A stretch of DNA of 64,000 nucleotides from CAWFFV01 sp963814985 (GCA_963814985.1 CAWFFV010000009.1:62001-126000), one strand, 5' to 3'. Counted from the first letter of the stretch, positions 28,013 through 37,110 are shown. Notes: generated by a model from the sequence alone, not told the origin. Numbers and translations are program-made.

Positions 28013-29637
28013 TTATGCCTCCTGTTCTTGTTGTATCCATGCCACAGCTTGCTTATAGGTGCCGTATTTTCTCCCATCTAATTTCACAATGGAGGCTATT
28101 TCTAAATCCTTAAATCCTCTTGATTTCATCTCTCGGATAGCATTAAGGATTTCCATGGAAATGTCGGGTTTCTGTATTTCTGAGCGTAAATGATCCATTT
28201 CCACAATGGCCTCGGAAGTGGGAAATGCATCGGTGTCACGGGCCGCTACAACGGCTTGTGGAGCTATTTCCTCACCATTTCCAGATGCATTTCCAGGTGC
28301 TTTTTTATTTCCCCCAAGGGAAATGGTATGGAACAGTGCCAGAAACTGTACATCATCAATTTTGCCAGTCTCAAGCCACGTCGTGATGGTCGAGACATCA
28401 AGTTTTCGGGGGAGCAGAGACGGATTAGGCGGCGTGATTTCCTCATCTCCATTTCCATCTGCTTTTTGAGAGGTCGGGACGGGTCGCATGCGTGAACGTC
28501 TGTACTCCTCCAACTCTGCCAGCCCTGGTGTCTTTGCACCAAATTCAGAGAACCGCTTCCGTATTTGATGTGTGCCATGCTCTTTTGTTGGAGTGATCAC
28601 ATATGCCTGACCATTTCCGAGCTTCTGTGCAACCTCTGGCGGACATCCCATTTCCCGATAGGCTTGCAGATCGTTGGGCAATGTTTGTCGTAAGAGGAAG
28701 AGCCACTCACACATGATGAGATTTTTGTCCAGCATTGCCAGCCGCTGAGTGGCGAAAATTAACCCCATTCCACGCTTTCGCCCACGAGATGCCAGCGTTC
28801 CCAGAAAGCACTGCTGCAATTTTTGCAGCAAGGTGTATCCATCATCATCTTTGTTTTTGCTGAGCGTGCTCAGGGCTGTTTTTTGTGGAAGCCATTTGTG
28901 GTCACCTAAGACAATCGCACAGGGGACACGTATGGACTGGCTTTCTTCCCAATCATTGATTCCCTGGACCAGCGCTATCATCACCTCGGCAGCCTCATCA
29001 TCAGAAGCATAACTTTGGGAATTCAAAACAACTTGCAAGTTGTTTTCCATGATGGCCTGACCAAATTGGTAGGCATTTGCCAGGGTAATGCTCCTCGCAT
29101 TCTCCCAATTGGGATTGAGAAAGTAGTCCGAAGAACAGAGGCCCGCGTTCTCATTTTCGGGGTCTTAGAACCAGAAGCGGACGGTGATTCACCCAGTTCT
29201 TCAAGCAAGACAGCAACGGTGTTCTTTGCCACTGCCTGGAATGCCAAAGATGCCCGTTCGTGACCCGAACAGTGTATCGACGTGAGGGCGCAATTCAGGG
29301 CCAATATTGCGGTCGTCTTCCCGCTCAGATCGAGGAAGATGAGGTGTATCTTCCTCGTCTTCCCATTCCTCAGCTTTCCCATCTCCCTGTCAGGATAGAC
29401 ACCATTCAGCCAGTCAAGAGGCCGCCGCCGATGAGCGGTTTTCGCCTGATGAAGAAAGTCCATCGGCAACAGTTCTTTGAAGGCGTCCAGGAGTTCGGCG
29501 TGTTGCGACCCAGTGCCAGGGCGAGTGCTCCACCAAACACGAACCCTGGTAGCCCACCGTGAGCTACCAGGTCAATCATGCCAGCCGTAACAAGCCCCCG
29601 CCATGAGACCAAGCTGCATTTTCTGTTCTTCTTGCAT
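28013..29637 (-). CDS. FtsK/TraD-like DNA-translocation ATPase of the element (several frameshifts)
   Basis: The intact C-terminal 345 residues show a RecA-like core: PCAIVLGDHKWLP (Walker-B-like strand), FLGTLASRGRKRGMGLIFAT, then QRLAMLDKNLIMCEWLFLLR and GNGQAYVITP, typical of TraD/VirD4/FtsK-type proteins. Upstream, in other frames, are an N-terminal hydrophobic segment (LPGFVFGGALALALG), a P-loop-like LDLSGKTTAI and a bridging piece NPNWENARSITLANAYQFGQ. Changes of frame lie near 29597 (run of five C), 29517 and 29170. The C-terminal part (DLEIASIVKLDGRKYGTYK) looks like an HTH. It would move double-stranded DNA; whether the element conjugates is unknown. Confidence 0.65.
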
Positions 29638-29648
29638 GGGTTTGTCCT

Positions 29649-30223
29649 CTAATCAGTCATTTTTGAGAGCGAGCCTGAAAGATGTTGAATGCCCCATGTC
29701 CCGCAATAGAATGTGGTCACGAAGGTGACAGATGCGTAGAAGACCTGAACCCAAAAGCCGAGCATTCCCGCATAGGTCCAATCGAAAACGCTATCAGCCA
29801 CGACCACGGCCCATGCAACGATGCTCCAGACCATGGATCGCCTCTGTGCAGATTTGAGGAGAGCCTCACTTACGCTCCCGACTCCATGCTTCTTCACCAT
29901 ATGAGCCTGGACACGCTCAAGCCAATCTTGCAGCATAAAAGAATGATTTGCGCACCCCATGCACTGACGAACGCTACAACATGACGCGGGTCCATGGCTC
30001 CTGAAAAGAATTGGGCAAACTGCCCAAAGATCGTGAAGTCAGGTTTCGTTGAAAGATTGGATTGGAGAATCCATGCTTGTGTCGTCTGAATTTGCATGAT
30101 GTTCCCTATGATCCAGGCTCCCAGCATGATAATGCCTACCAGGAAGTGGACCCACGGCGGGAAAATGAGCACTGCGAGGGTCGGTGATGTTGGATGACGT
30201 GTCGTTGTGTTCGCATCTGCCAT
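29649..30223 (-). CDS. Small integral membrane protein (frameshifted)
   Basis: About 191 residues when joined at 29938, where TTTT should read TTTTT (AQIIL|FMLQDWLERVQAHM). Membrane segments: LIFPPWVHFLVGIIMLGAWI, VVAFVSAWGAQIILL, MVWSIVAWAVVVADSVFDW and GFWVQVFYASVTFVTTFYC. It is directly upstream of the FtsK-like gene (11 bp), so it is probably part of the same membrane apparatus. No family recognised. Confidence 0.6.
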
Positions 30224-30344
30224 GATTTTTTCTCTCTTTCCTCGATCTCCCATTTGTGGGAGAGACTGGCTAGAATGTTGCTCTCCAGGGACGCGCTACA
30301 ATATTGGGAAAGGCTACGCGGGTTGTTGTAAGGAGATGGCTTTA

Positions 30345-30698
30345 TCAGGAATGGGATGCTGCCAGGTAGAAGACCACCTGGTGGTCAAGAACCTGCCTTA
30401 CCTGTCGCGTCTTCAGTTCATCGGCCCCGCCGATCGACCACCATCGAGAGTTGTGGTGAGGAAACGTGCCGCCATCTTCAGGGGTGTCCTTGCCTGCCAG
30501 GAAGATGATTTCTAGGCCCCGTGGGCCTTCAAAATGGTATTGATCCGGCAGAGGGGCATGATAGGTGTACTGGCTTGCCTTGATGTGACGCACCAGAGTG
30601 AACCCAAGTTCTTGCAAGACATGTTTCACTTCCAGCACAGATGGACAGAGAAGGCTAAAGGCATCTCTTTCTTTGATCTGTTTTTTTGCTTCAGCCAT
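30345..30698 (-). CDS. Hypothetical protein
   Basis: 117 residues beginning MAEAKKQIKERDAFSLLCPS, with the ATG 5 bases behind GGAGGTGAT, the best ribosome site of the element. The rest is a mixed alpha/beta pattern (GFTLVRHIKASQYTYHAPLP, GLEIIFLAG). The first gene of the leftward transfer operon. No function assigned. Confidence 0.55.
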   Translation of the reverse strand: MAEAKKQIKERDAFSLLCPSVLEVKHVLQELGFTLVRHIKASQYTYHAPLPDQYHFEGPRGLEIIFLAGKDTPEDGGTFPHHNSRWWSIGGADELKTRQVRQVLDHQVVFYLAASHS

Positions 30699-31083
30699 CG
30701 TCATCACCTCCTTTGTGCTTGTTGAACCTCGAAGCTCCAAGGCTCATTCCTGCTTACCCTGAACACGTCACGATCAAGCAGGATCAACCCAAAAGTTAGA
30801 TTCCAAAGAGCGTTCCCTCATTCTGTTAGCCAGTGCCAGGAAATGTTAATGTACTGAAACCCATTAACGCTGACACCTCTTCACCAGGGCATGAGAGCTT
30901 CTCTTTCTTCTGTCCTCCAATTCGTCCGGCATTTCCCGCAAGCCGTTTAGTGTGTGGCTCTTACCCTTGCGGGTTTCCCCCAGTTGTCGCCTTTTTGCTC
31001 TCCCAAGAGCTACTTAGGTGTGGTTCCAGACGAGAAACAGGTTGTTCAGTTGTAAAGGTAACCAGCAATGTCCAGCCCTTAAG

Positions 31084-31198
31084 AGTCCGAACATATCGTT
31101 TGATCTATAGAAATTATACAGTCCGAACTTATTGTTTGTCAAGTAAAAACGGGACGAAAAATTCGAAGAGTCCGAAGAAGACAAAATCATGGTATAAT
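31084..31198 (+). promoter_or_regulatory. Direct-repeat operator and -10 in front of the HTH-GNAT gene
   Basis: AGTCCGAAC occurs at 31084 and 31120 (36 bp apart, with similar flanks ATATCGTTTG and TTATTGTTTG) and a near copy AGTCCGAAG at 31169. A TATAAT stands at 31193-31198. The repeats may bind the HTH domain of the gene product that follows. The rest of the 470-bp gap from 30741 shows no gene. Confidence 0.5.
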
Positions 31199-31212
31199 TC
31201 AGAGAGATAAAC

Positions 31213-32079
31213 ATGCTACACCTGCCAAGAATGGAGAAAAATATGCAGCAAAAAGCGACAACAAAAACCAGCAGAAAAAAGGCACCTAACCCAAGTCTCT
31301 ATACTAGATCAGAAGCAATCAAGAAGCTAAATATGGCTAAGTCTACATTCCACGACTATGTAAACACAGGAAAAATACACAAAATCATACCACCAGGGAG
31401 GAAGGAAGGATACTATCAGAAGAAAGAAATAGACGAACTGGCAAACGCAATGCAGCTATTCCTACTACAATACACCTCAGAACCATCAAAGTTTGAAGTT
31501 GCTACAGAAGATGATATAGCAGGCATTTACGATGTTATAGCAAGCTTATGGGGAAAAACAGTTAGCACACCTGTAGAATTGAGAAAGAGTTGGTACAAGA
31601 AAAACCCGCTCATTGACTACGTGGTTAAGCAGCAAAATATAGTAGTCGGGTATCTGAATATCCAGCCTTTTAAGCCAGAGACACTCAAACTCATGATGGA
31701 GGGCAAAAAACGAGGGTGGGAAATCCAGCCAGATGATATATACACATTCGAAACAGGCCATACCTTTGACTGCTTCATAGGATTGGCGGTCAGACAAGAC
31801 ATACCCAACAGTAAAATATATGGTATGAGGCTCATAATGGGTTTCCACCATGTCTTAATAGACTTTGCCCAAAAAGGGATTAACATTAGAAAACTATATG
31901 CTACCAGCGATAGACCAGACGGTATGAAACTATGTGAAGACTTAGGGTTTGAAAAACACTCACCAGCAGAGGGAAGCACTTTCAACAGATACGAACTCGA
32001 TCTAGAAAGATCTGAAGCACTTTTTGCACGAAAGTACCGAGAGGCTATACAGCACATACAAGAGTTAAAAGAAAATTAG
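31213..32079 (+). CDS. HTH protein fused to a GNAT acetyltransferase-like domain
   Basis: 288 residues. After a basic start (KATTKTSRKKAPN) comes a MerR/HTH_17-like DNA-binding domain (YTRSEAIKKLNMAKSTFHDY with PPGRKEGYYQKKEIDELA). From about 95 on, an acetyltransferase-like fold: FEVATEDDIAGIYDVIASLW, a strand IVVGYLNIQPF, GLAVRQDIPNSKIYGMRLIM, and LYATSDRPDGMKLCEDLGFE, the end of many GNATs. It is A+T-rich, unlike the rest of the element, and is the only rightward gene, next to the CRISPR array. It probably regulates itself. Target unknown. Confidence 0.7.
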   Translation: MLHLPRMEKNMQQKATTKTSRKKAPNPSLYTRSEAIKKLNMAKSTFHDYVNTGKIHKIIPPGRKEGYYQKKEIDELANAMQLFLLQYTSEPSKFEVATEDDIAGIYDVIASLWGKTVSTPVELRKSWYKKNPLIDYVVKQQNIVVGYLNIQPFKPETLKLMMEGKKRGWEIQPDDIYTFETGHTFDCFIGLAVRQDIPNSKIYGMRLIMGFHHVLIDFAQKGINIRKLYATSDRPDGMKLCEDLGFEKHSPAEGSTFNRYELDLERSEALFARKYREAIQHIQELKEN

Positions 32080-32125
32080 AGAATACCTTCTACTAGCCAC
32101 CTCCATAAGCCTAACCAGTAAGAAA

Positions 32126-32174
32126 ATACCCAGAGCTTCTACTTAACAAGAAGTAGAAACCTGGGTATCTTTTT
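32126..32174 (+). terminator. Rho-independent terminator of the HTH-GNAT gene
   Basis: ATACCCAG (32126-32133) pairs with CTGGGTAT (32161-32168); an inner stem is CTTCTACTT/AAGAAGTAG; CTTTTT follows. It separates the gene from the CRISPR array. Confidence 0.8.
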
Positions 32175-32175
32175 C

Positions 32176-34726
32176 CCTTCAATCCCTGACGGGCTTCCCT
32201 CCCCATTTCAACACCAGGCAACCCGTATCATCACTACGACGGAGACCTCGTTGCAATCCCTGACGGGCTTCCCTCACCATTTCAACGTCGCTTTTCCTGC
32301 CATTGACATGAGCCTGAACATGGTTGCAATCCCTGACGGGCTTCCCTCACCATTTAGACAGTCCCCTTGGCCCCCTGTCATCCTCGCATGGTCTAGTTGC
32401 AATCCCTGACGGGCTTCCCTCACCATTTAGACCTCATTATAGTTGGTCGGAACCCACATTCCTGACATATGTTGCAATCCCTGACGGGCTTCCCTCACCA
32501 TTTAGACGCTGGCGATCTGATCAATGAGTTCAAAAAAGCAAAACGTTGCAATCCCTGACGGGCTTCCCTCACCATTTAGACCACACTTGCATTAGATATG
32601 CATCAACAATGCGTGCACGTTGCAATCCCTGACGGGCTTCCCTGACCATTTAGACATCCAACGCTAAAGCACTCCACAGTGAGTCTCAAGGAGTTGCAAT
32701 CCCTGACGGGCTTCCCTGACCATTTAGACTCTTGGCTGCGTGCAGTGTGATACCTGCACATGTCAGTTGCAATCCCTGACGGGCTTCCCTGACCATTTAG
32801 ACAGTTTCTTGCCTTATTCAACTGCCGGATTGGATAAGAGTTGCAATCCCTGACGGGCTTCCCTGACCATTTAGACGGAAATACGTACAACTCGACACCT
32901 GCATCTGCAAACTCGTTGCAATCCCTGACGGGCTTCCCTGACCATTTAGACCTATCAGTTGTGGCAGGACCGGTTTGTGGCAGTACTGTTGCAATCCCTG
33001 ACGGGCTTCCCTCACCATTTAGACAATGGCAGTATATGACCCACCACTGGAGCGCTTATAGTTGCAATCCCTGACGGGCTTCCCTCACCATTTAGACAAT
33101 GGCAGTATATGACCCACCACTGGAGCGCTTATAGTTGCAATCCCTGACGGGCTTCCCTCACCATTTAGACATAGGCAAACCTCGCAAGTGCTTGATCAAG
33201 CTATTTCCAGTTGCAATCCCTGACGGGCTTCCCTCACCATTTAGACAACATTCTACATGAGCATAGTCTCGATCCATCAATGGAAGTTGCAATCCCTGAC
33301 GGGCTTCCCTCACCTATTTAGACGACGTTGGGATGGATTGGAGTCCAATAGGATCATCGTTGCAATCCCTGACGGGCTTCCCTGACCATTTAGACTCAAA
33401 CTGAATTAGATAATCTTAGAGAGGAAAATACACGTTGCAATCCCTGACGGGCTTCCCTGACCATTTAGACGAAAAGAAACATGAGAAACGATTTAAAAAT
33501 TATAACGTTGCAATCCCTGACGGGCTTCCCTGACCATTTAGACGGTTGGGGACTGATTGCGCCCACAGAGAAGATGCAGTTGCAATCCCTGACGGGCTTC
33601 CCTGACCATTTAGACATAGGGATTTTCCATATTGATTGTATTTGTATCATCGTTGCAATCCCTGACGGGCTTCCCTGACCATTTAGACTATTGCTGATGA
33701 AAATATGTACTATGTTCAATTTTATGTTGCAATCCCTGACGGGCTTCCCTGACCATTTAGACTCTATGAAACAGATGACTTTGATTCCATTGACTGGAAG
33801 GTTGCAATCCCTGACGGGCTTCCCTGACCATTTAGACACCACGAATAATCCCATTCAGGCCCAAACAGTCTGTAGCGTTGCAATCCCTGACGGGCTTCCC
33901 TGACCATTTAGACTCTATGAAACAGATGACTTTGATTTCATTGACTGGAAGGTTGCAATCCCTGACGGGCTTCCCTGACCATTTAGACCCAATTCAGCGC
34001 TACAGGTACACGCATAAGCCCGTGTTGCAATCCCTGACGGGCTTCCCTCACCATTTAGACTCTGTTGAGTATCTATTTCCTCTGGTATACTCTATTGTTG
34101 CAATCCCTGACGGGCTTCCCTGACCATTTAGACCCTCTTTGAAATAATTCGCTAGTTGAAAGGATCAATGTTGCAATCCCTGACGGGCTTCCCTGACCAT
34201 TTAGACAAAGTGGTGGGATCAGGACATAGAGTGGACATTGTTTAGTTGCAATCCCTGACGGGCTTCCCTGACCATTTAGACCTCTTTCCGATGAGGACAA
34301 GGAGGAGATAGTATACAGGGTTGCAATCCCTGACGGGCTTCCCTGACCATTTAGACGCAAAGCAGGTTATTCTGAAACAATCGTATGAAGGAGTGTTGCA
34401 ATCCCTGACGGGCTTCCCTGACCATTTAGACGACAGCAGGAGGCGTAAATTCCTCCTGCTTCGACTTCAGCGTTGCAATCCCTGACGGGCTTCCCTGACC
34501 ATTTAGACAAACGACGGCAGAGGCCCTCACCAACGTGCTAGCCGTTGCAATCCCTGACGGGCTTCCCTGACCATTTAGACTTCATACATGCCGATGAGTT
34601 CTTCTCAGAATAACATAGTTGCAATCCCTGACGGGCTTCCCTGACCATTTAGACGGCCTTTTCAGCACTGGGCAAGGCTATGACGGATTGTTGCAATCCC
34701 TGACGGGCTTCCCTGACCATTTAGAC
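32176..34726 (-). CRISPR. CRISPR array: 35 repeats of 37 bp, 34 spacers of 35-40 bp, no cas genes in the window
   Basis: On the + strand each repeat starts GTTGCAATCCCTGACGGGCT and ends CCATTTAGAC. Repeat starts include 32176 (degenerate), 32250, 32323, 32396, 32471, 32545, 32619, 32693 and then every 72-77 bp to 34690. The complementary strand ends in GGGATTGCAAC, the usual 5' handle form (ATTGMAAC), and the degenerate copies lie at the left, so transcription is probably leftward with the leader right of 34726. Position 26 of the + strand repeat is C or G in blocks. The repeat at 33286 has one extra base. Spacers 12 and 13 are identical; spacers 22 and 24 differ by one base. Repeat length and handle suit types I and III. 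Confidence 0.97.
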
Positions 34727-35005
34727 AGCTACCCTTGCAGTATAGCATGAGAAGCCGTTCCATGCAAGCATTTTCGAGATGCTCCAAAAAAGAGCCTGTT
34801 TTTGGAGAAATACAGAAGGGCTTTTTGGGGTTTTGGTCTTCCACCCGCTTGTGGAGCCATGCGAGAGGCTACGCTCAGCACCTCCATCACACCACCCTCT
34901 CGCGAATGGTCCGCTTTCGTGAAGGAACAAGCATGGAAGTCTGTCTACTTTGTGGCTCACAACAAATGAAACCTTCTAGAAGTCAAATCAAGAGAAGCTA
35001 AAAAT
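34727..35005 (-). promoter_or_regulatory. Probable CRISPR leader and right end of the element
   Basis: 280 bp beside the conserved end of the array without a convincing gene. It holds short A/T tracts (CCAAAAAAGAGCC, GGGGTTTTGG). ORFs crossing it start inside the repeats and are not credible. Leader assignment follows from repeat orientation and repeat decay at the other end. Confidence 0.45.
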
Positions 35006-35030
35006 TTGACATCCATTTTGACATCTTAGG
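34996..35030 (+). repeat. Right-end arm sites of the element
   Basis: TTGACATC at 35006 and 35018 within a 35-bp stretch that is repeated with three mismatches at 37071-37105. It matches the four arm-like sites at 17426-17475. Confidence 0.55.
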
Positions 35031-35145
35031 GGTTATAATTGTATCAACTCAACTAGATACGAATAGACAAAAATAAATCTTGCTTAAGCTTAAAAAGCCC
35101 ATGAAAGCCCATCCGAAGGGAAGTAAAAAATGATATGGCCGAGAC

Positions 35146-35170
35146 TTCAACTCTCCCTCATCTCCACCAC
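35146..35170 (+). repeat. attR, right copy of the 25-bp attachment core
   Basis: Identical to 17315-17339; a displaced copy of the tmRNA 3' end. Only 25 bp match, which is less than the T-arm plus acceptor, so it is not a functional RNA. Confidence 0.85.
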
Positions 35171-35171
35171 T

Positions 35172-35206
35172 AAAACCGCTTGTGAAGCCGCTCTACAAGC
35201 GGTTTT
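35172..35206 (+). terminator. Displaced native ssrA terminator
   Basis: AAAACCGCTTGT (35172-35183) and ACAAGCGGTTTT (35195-35206) form a 12-bp stem ending in T-rich DNA directly behind attR, where the tmRNA would have ended before insertion. Confidence 0.7.
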
Positions 35207-35294
35207 GTCTATTTGTTACAAGCTATCAAATTTACCAAATGTAGCAACCATGTAGCAACACTGGAAGTGGCTGTTTTCTTCAAGGAGCGAAGAC

Positions 35295-36023
35295 ATGCAA
35301 ACATTTGCACGGTGGTTTTACTACACTTCGATTGTTGTTTTGATTGCCTCCGCACTAGGAATTATTTGGCGACTAATAATCCTCCCTCCTCGATCTAAAG
35401 GGCCTGGATCTTGTTGGCCTCACTAGTGCCATTTTAGGTATTCCGCCACAGTATTATCTATACTTGGTGCTATTGCCGTTGCTACTTGGTGGGCATCACT
35501 AAACAAGCAAGTTGCTAAACAAGTTAATAAAGAAGTAGGCAAACATTTAAATCCTCTACAGAAAAAAATAGAAACACGCATTCAAAAATTACAAGCTCTT
35601 TTATCACCTTTGGAAGACCGCATAAAGCAAGGCGAAGCAAAAATAGAAGCCATTGACCAAACATTATACGATTTTGAAGAGTCAATAGCTAAAAGTTTTG
35701 CAGCTCAGGGACCACTTCTAGCTGAACCCGTCGCACAAAAAGCCATGAGTACAAATAGATTTCCTACGTTCCCTTTTTATATGACAGTTAGCTACCTTGA
35801 TCTAATTAAACAAGAAGATAAACCGCTACAAATAGAAAAATGGATTAACTCATTCCAAGAGGGAATTAATTATATACAATCCTACGTAAATTCTCAGATT
35901 GACCTATCTTATAGTGGTCCACGTTCGCAAATGGAAAAAGCAGAACAAGATTTTCATAAAATGACATCTGATACTCAATCTCTGCTCTCACATATAGAAA
36001 ATCTTTTACAGCAACATCAGTGA
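35295..36023 (+). CDS. Membrane-anchored coiled-coil protein (two frameshifts near the start)
   Basis: MQTFARWFYYTSIVVLIASA begins a membrane segment; a second hydrophobic stretch (DLVGLTSAILG, then ATVLSILGAIAVATWWASL) is split over frames that shift near 35405 and return near 35440. A long charged helix follows (KQVAKQVNKEVGKHLNPLQK and LEDRIKQGEAKIEAIDQTLY) and a helical C-terminal region. Joined length is about 243 residues. It is A+T-rich like hicAB behind it. Function unknown; it may belong to the older element between attR and 37105. Confidence 0.5.
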
Positions 36024-36071
36024 TAAATCCTCCTTATATATCTTAGGAATCTTCATCACTGATATTCTGTT

Positions 36072-36290
36072 TTATACTTCAAATTCCTCGCCTAGCTTGT
36101 TTGTAGCATCTTCCTGGATAGAGGGCAACACATGGGAATAAGTACCCAGCGTCATTCTAATATCGCTATGGCCCAAACGTTCTTGCACTACCTCTCGCTA
36201 ATAAAAATTGTTGCCGAGTTGTGCCGCAGTTCGTGAAAGTGCATATATGCCAATCCTGCATCTACTAATATTTTCGGCTTCTGTTTTTGC
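36072..36290 (-). pseudogene. Remnant of a second tyrosine integrase
   Basis: Reading leftward, HFHELRHNSATIF is followed, after one surplus base at about 36199, by VVQERLGHSDIRMTLGTYSH and VLPSIQEDATNKLGEEFEV then a stop. That is the C-terminal catalytic end (HxLRH, GH, Tyr) of an integrase. The N-terminal 300 residues are missing. It differs from the integrase at 17486, so it is a trace of another insertion at the same locus. Confidence 0.75.
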
Positions 36291-36654
36291 TGGCGTTGTA
36301 GTCATTCGCAATGGAAAGTGTGAACACGCTCACCATAATGAGCGTTGACATCGGTAGGCCGCCCAATCGAGCGGAAAGAGTTTCGTAGCTACTTTGAAGA
36401 GCTAATATGGGCGTACCAAGAGGTCCTACAACGACTCAAAAACCGCTCCCCCTCACTCTCAATCCACAACGCAGCAGAAGAAAACATCACGGACTTTACA
36501 TCTACAAAAATCTTGTTTGATGCTACAAGCCAGCACGAAACCTTTGAAACAGAAGCCATTTACGTAAATTAGCTCTTACAGAACCCTCCGGAAGAGCAAA
36601 ATACTTGAGGCAAAGGGCCATCAAGCATGGTATAATCAAGTAAAGGCAGAAACA

Positions 36655-36855
36655 ATGCCACAAAAAATTAGACAACTCAAGGCAGACCTCACTAAGGCAG
36701 GTTTCTCTTGGAGGCCTGGGAAGGGAAGTCACACTGTGTGGACACACCCCACACTACCAGAGCTAGAAGTCACTCTATCTGGTAAAGACGGAAACGACGC
36801 AAAACCATACCAGACAAAGGATGTTCAAGATGCTTTGAAGCAGCTAAGGAGCTAA
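36655..36855 (+). CDS. hicA: HicA-family mRNA interferase toxin
   Basis: 66 residues with the HicA/YcfA double-stranded-RNA-binding-like fold: IRQLKADLTKAGFSWRPGKG, the catalytic His in KGSHTVWTHP and a C-terminal KDVQDALKQL helix. It cleaves mRNA unless bound by HicB. A TATAAT-like sequence lies about 20 bp upstream. hicB follows after 4 bp. Confidence 0.9.
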   Translation: MPQKIRQLKADLTKAGFSWRPGKGSHTVWTHPTLPELEVTLSGKDGNDAKPYQTKDVQDALKQLRS

Positions 36856-36859
36856 CAAC

Positions 36860-37069
36860 ATGGATTTTAGACACTATTCAATGCTCATCCAATGGAGTGA
36901 CGAAGACCAAGCATATATCGTTACAGTCCCCGAACTGCCAGGGTGCAGAACACACGGAGAAACATACAAGAAAGCTGTAAAACAAGGGCAAGATGCCATT
37001 GAAAGCTGGATCATGGTAGCTAAAGAATTAGGAAGATCTATTCCACCTCCTAACAAAATCGCCGTATAA
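36860..37069 (+). CDS. hicB: HicB-family antitoxin
   Basis: 69 residues with the partial RNase-H-like HicB fold: YSMLIQWSDEDQAYIVTVPE, LPGCRTHGETYKKAVKQGQD and AIESWIMVAKELGRSIPPP. No C-terminal DNA-binding domain is present, as in short HicB forms. It neutralises HicA and is co-transcribed with it. Confidence 0.9.
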   Translation: MDFRHYSMLIQWSDEDQAYIVTVPELPGCRTHGETYKKAVKQGQDAIESWIMVAKELGRSIPPPNKIAV

Positions 37070-37070
37070 A

Positions 37071-37105
37071 AGCTAAAAACCCGACATCCATTTTGACATC
37101 TTAGG
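37071..37105 (+). repeat. Second copy of the element right-end sequence
   Basis: Matches 34996-35030 except for TTT replaced by CCC, including 23 identical bases from GACATCCATTTTGACATC on. No 25-bp att core follows at the expected distance. It suggests the outer end of an older, related insertion. Confidence 0.6.
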
Positions 37106-37110
37106 CACTA

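Larger units (their letters stand above)
17315..35170. mobile_element. 17.9-kb integrative element inserted in the 3' end of ssrA
   Basis: The boundaries are a perfect 25-bp direct repeat, TTCAACTCTCCCTCATCTCC plus ACCAC, at 17315-17339 and 35146-35170; the left copy belongs to the intact tmRNA. Within it come a tyrosine integrase and HTH excisionase-like gene next to the left end, a replication module (AEP primase, P-loop helicase, iteron-like DNA), an FtsK/TraD-like ATPase with membrane proteins, two nucleic-acid-modification genes, and cargo at the right end (HTH-GNAT gene and CRISPR array). All genes except the HTH-GNAT gene run leftward toward the integrase. No relaxase is recognised. 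The content resembles actinobacterial AICE elements that transfer double-stranded DNA with a single FtsK-like protein; conjugation is inference. Confidence 0.85.

Noticed and set aside
32324..34360. Several open frames within the CRISPR array on both strands
   Set aside because: They consist of translated repeats (QSLTGFPDHLD, LNGQGSPSGIAT) and spacers; the repeat length leaves frames open by chance.
35146..35170. A second tmRNA or tRNA gene at attR
   Set aside because: Only 25 bp of the 3' end are present, with no 5' part or acceptor partner.
35213..35398. 61-residue frame behind attR
   Set aside because: Cys/His-rich without function; overlaps the start of the better supported coiled-coil protein in another frame.
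36345..36572. 75-residue rightward frame before hicA
   Set aside because: No ribosome site or family pattern; may be a fragment of the decayed element but cannot be supported.
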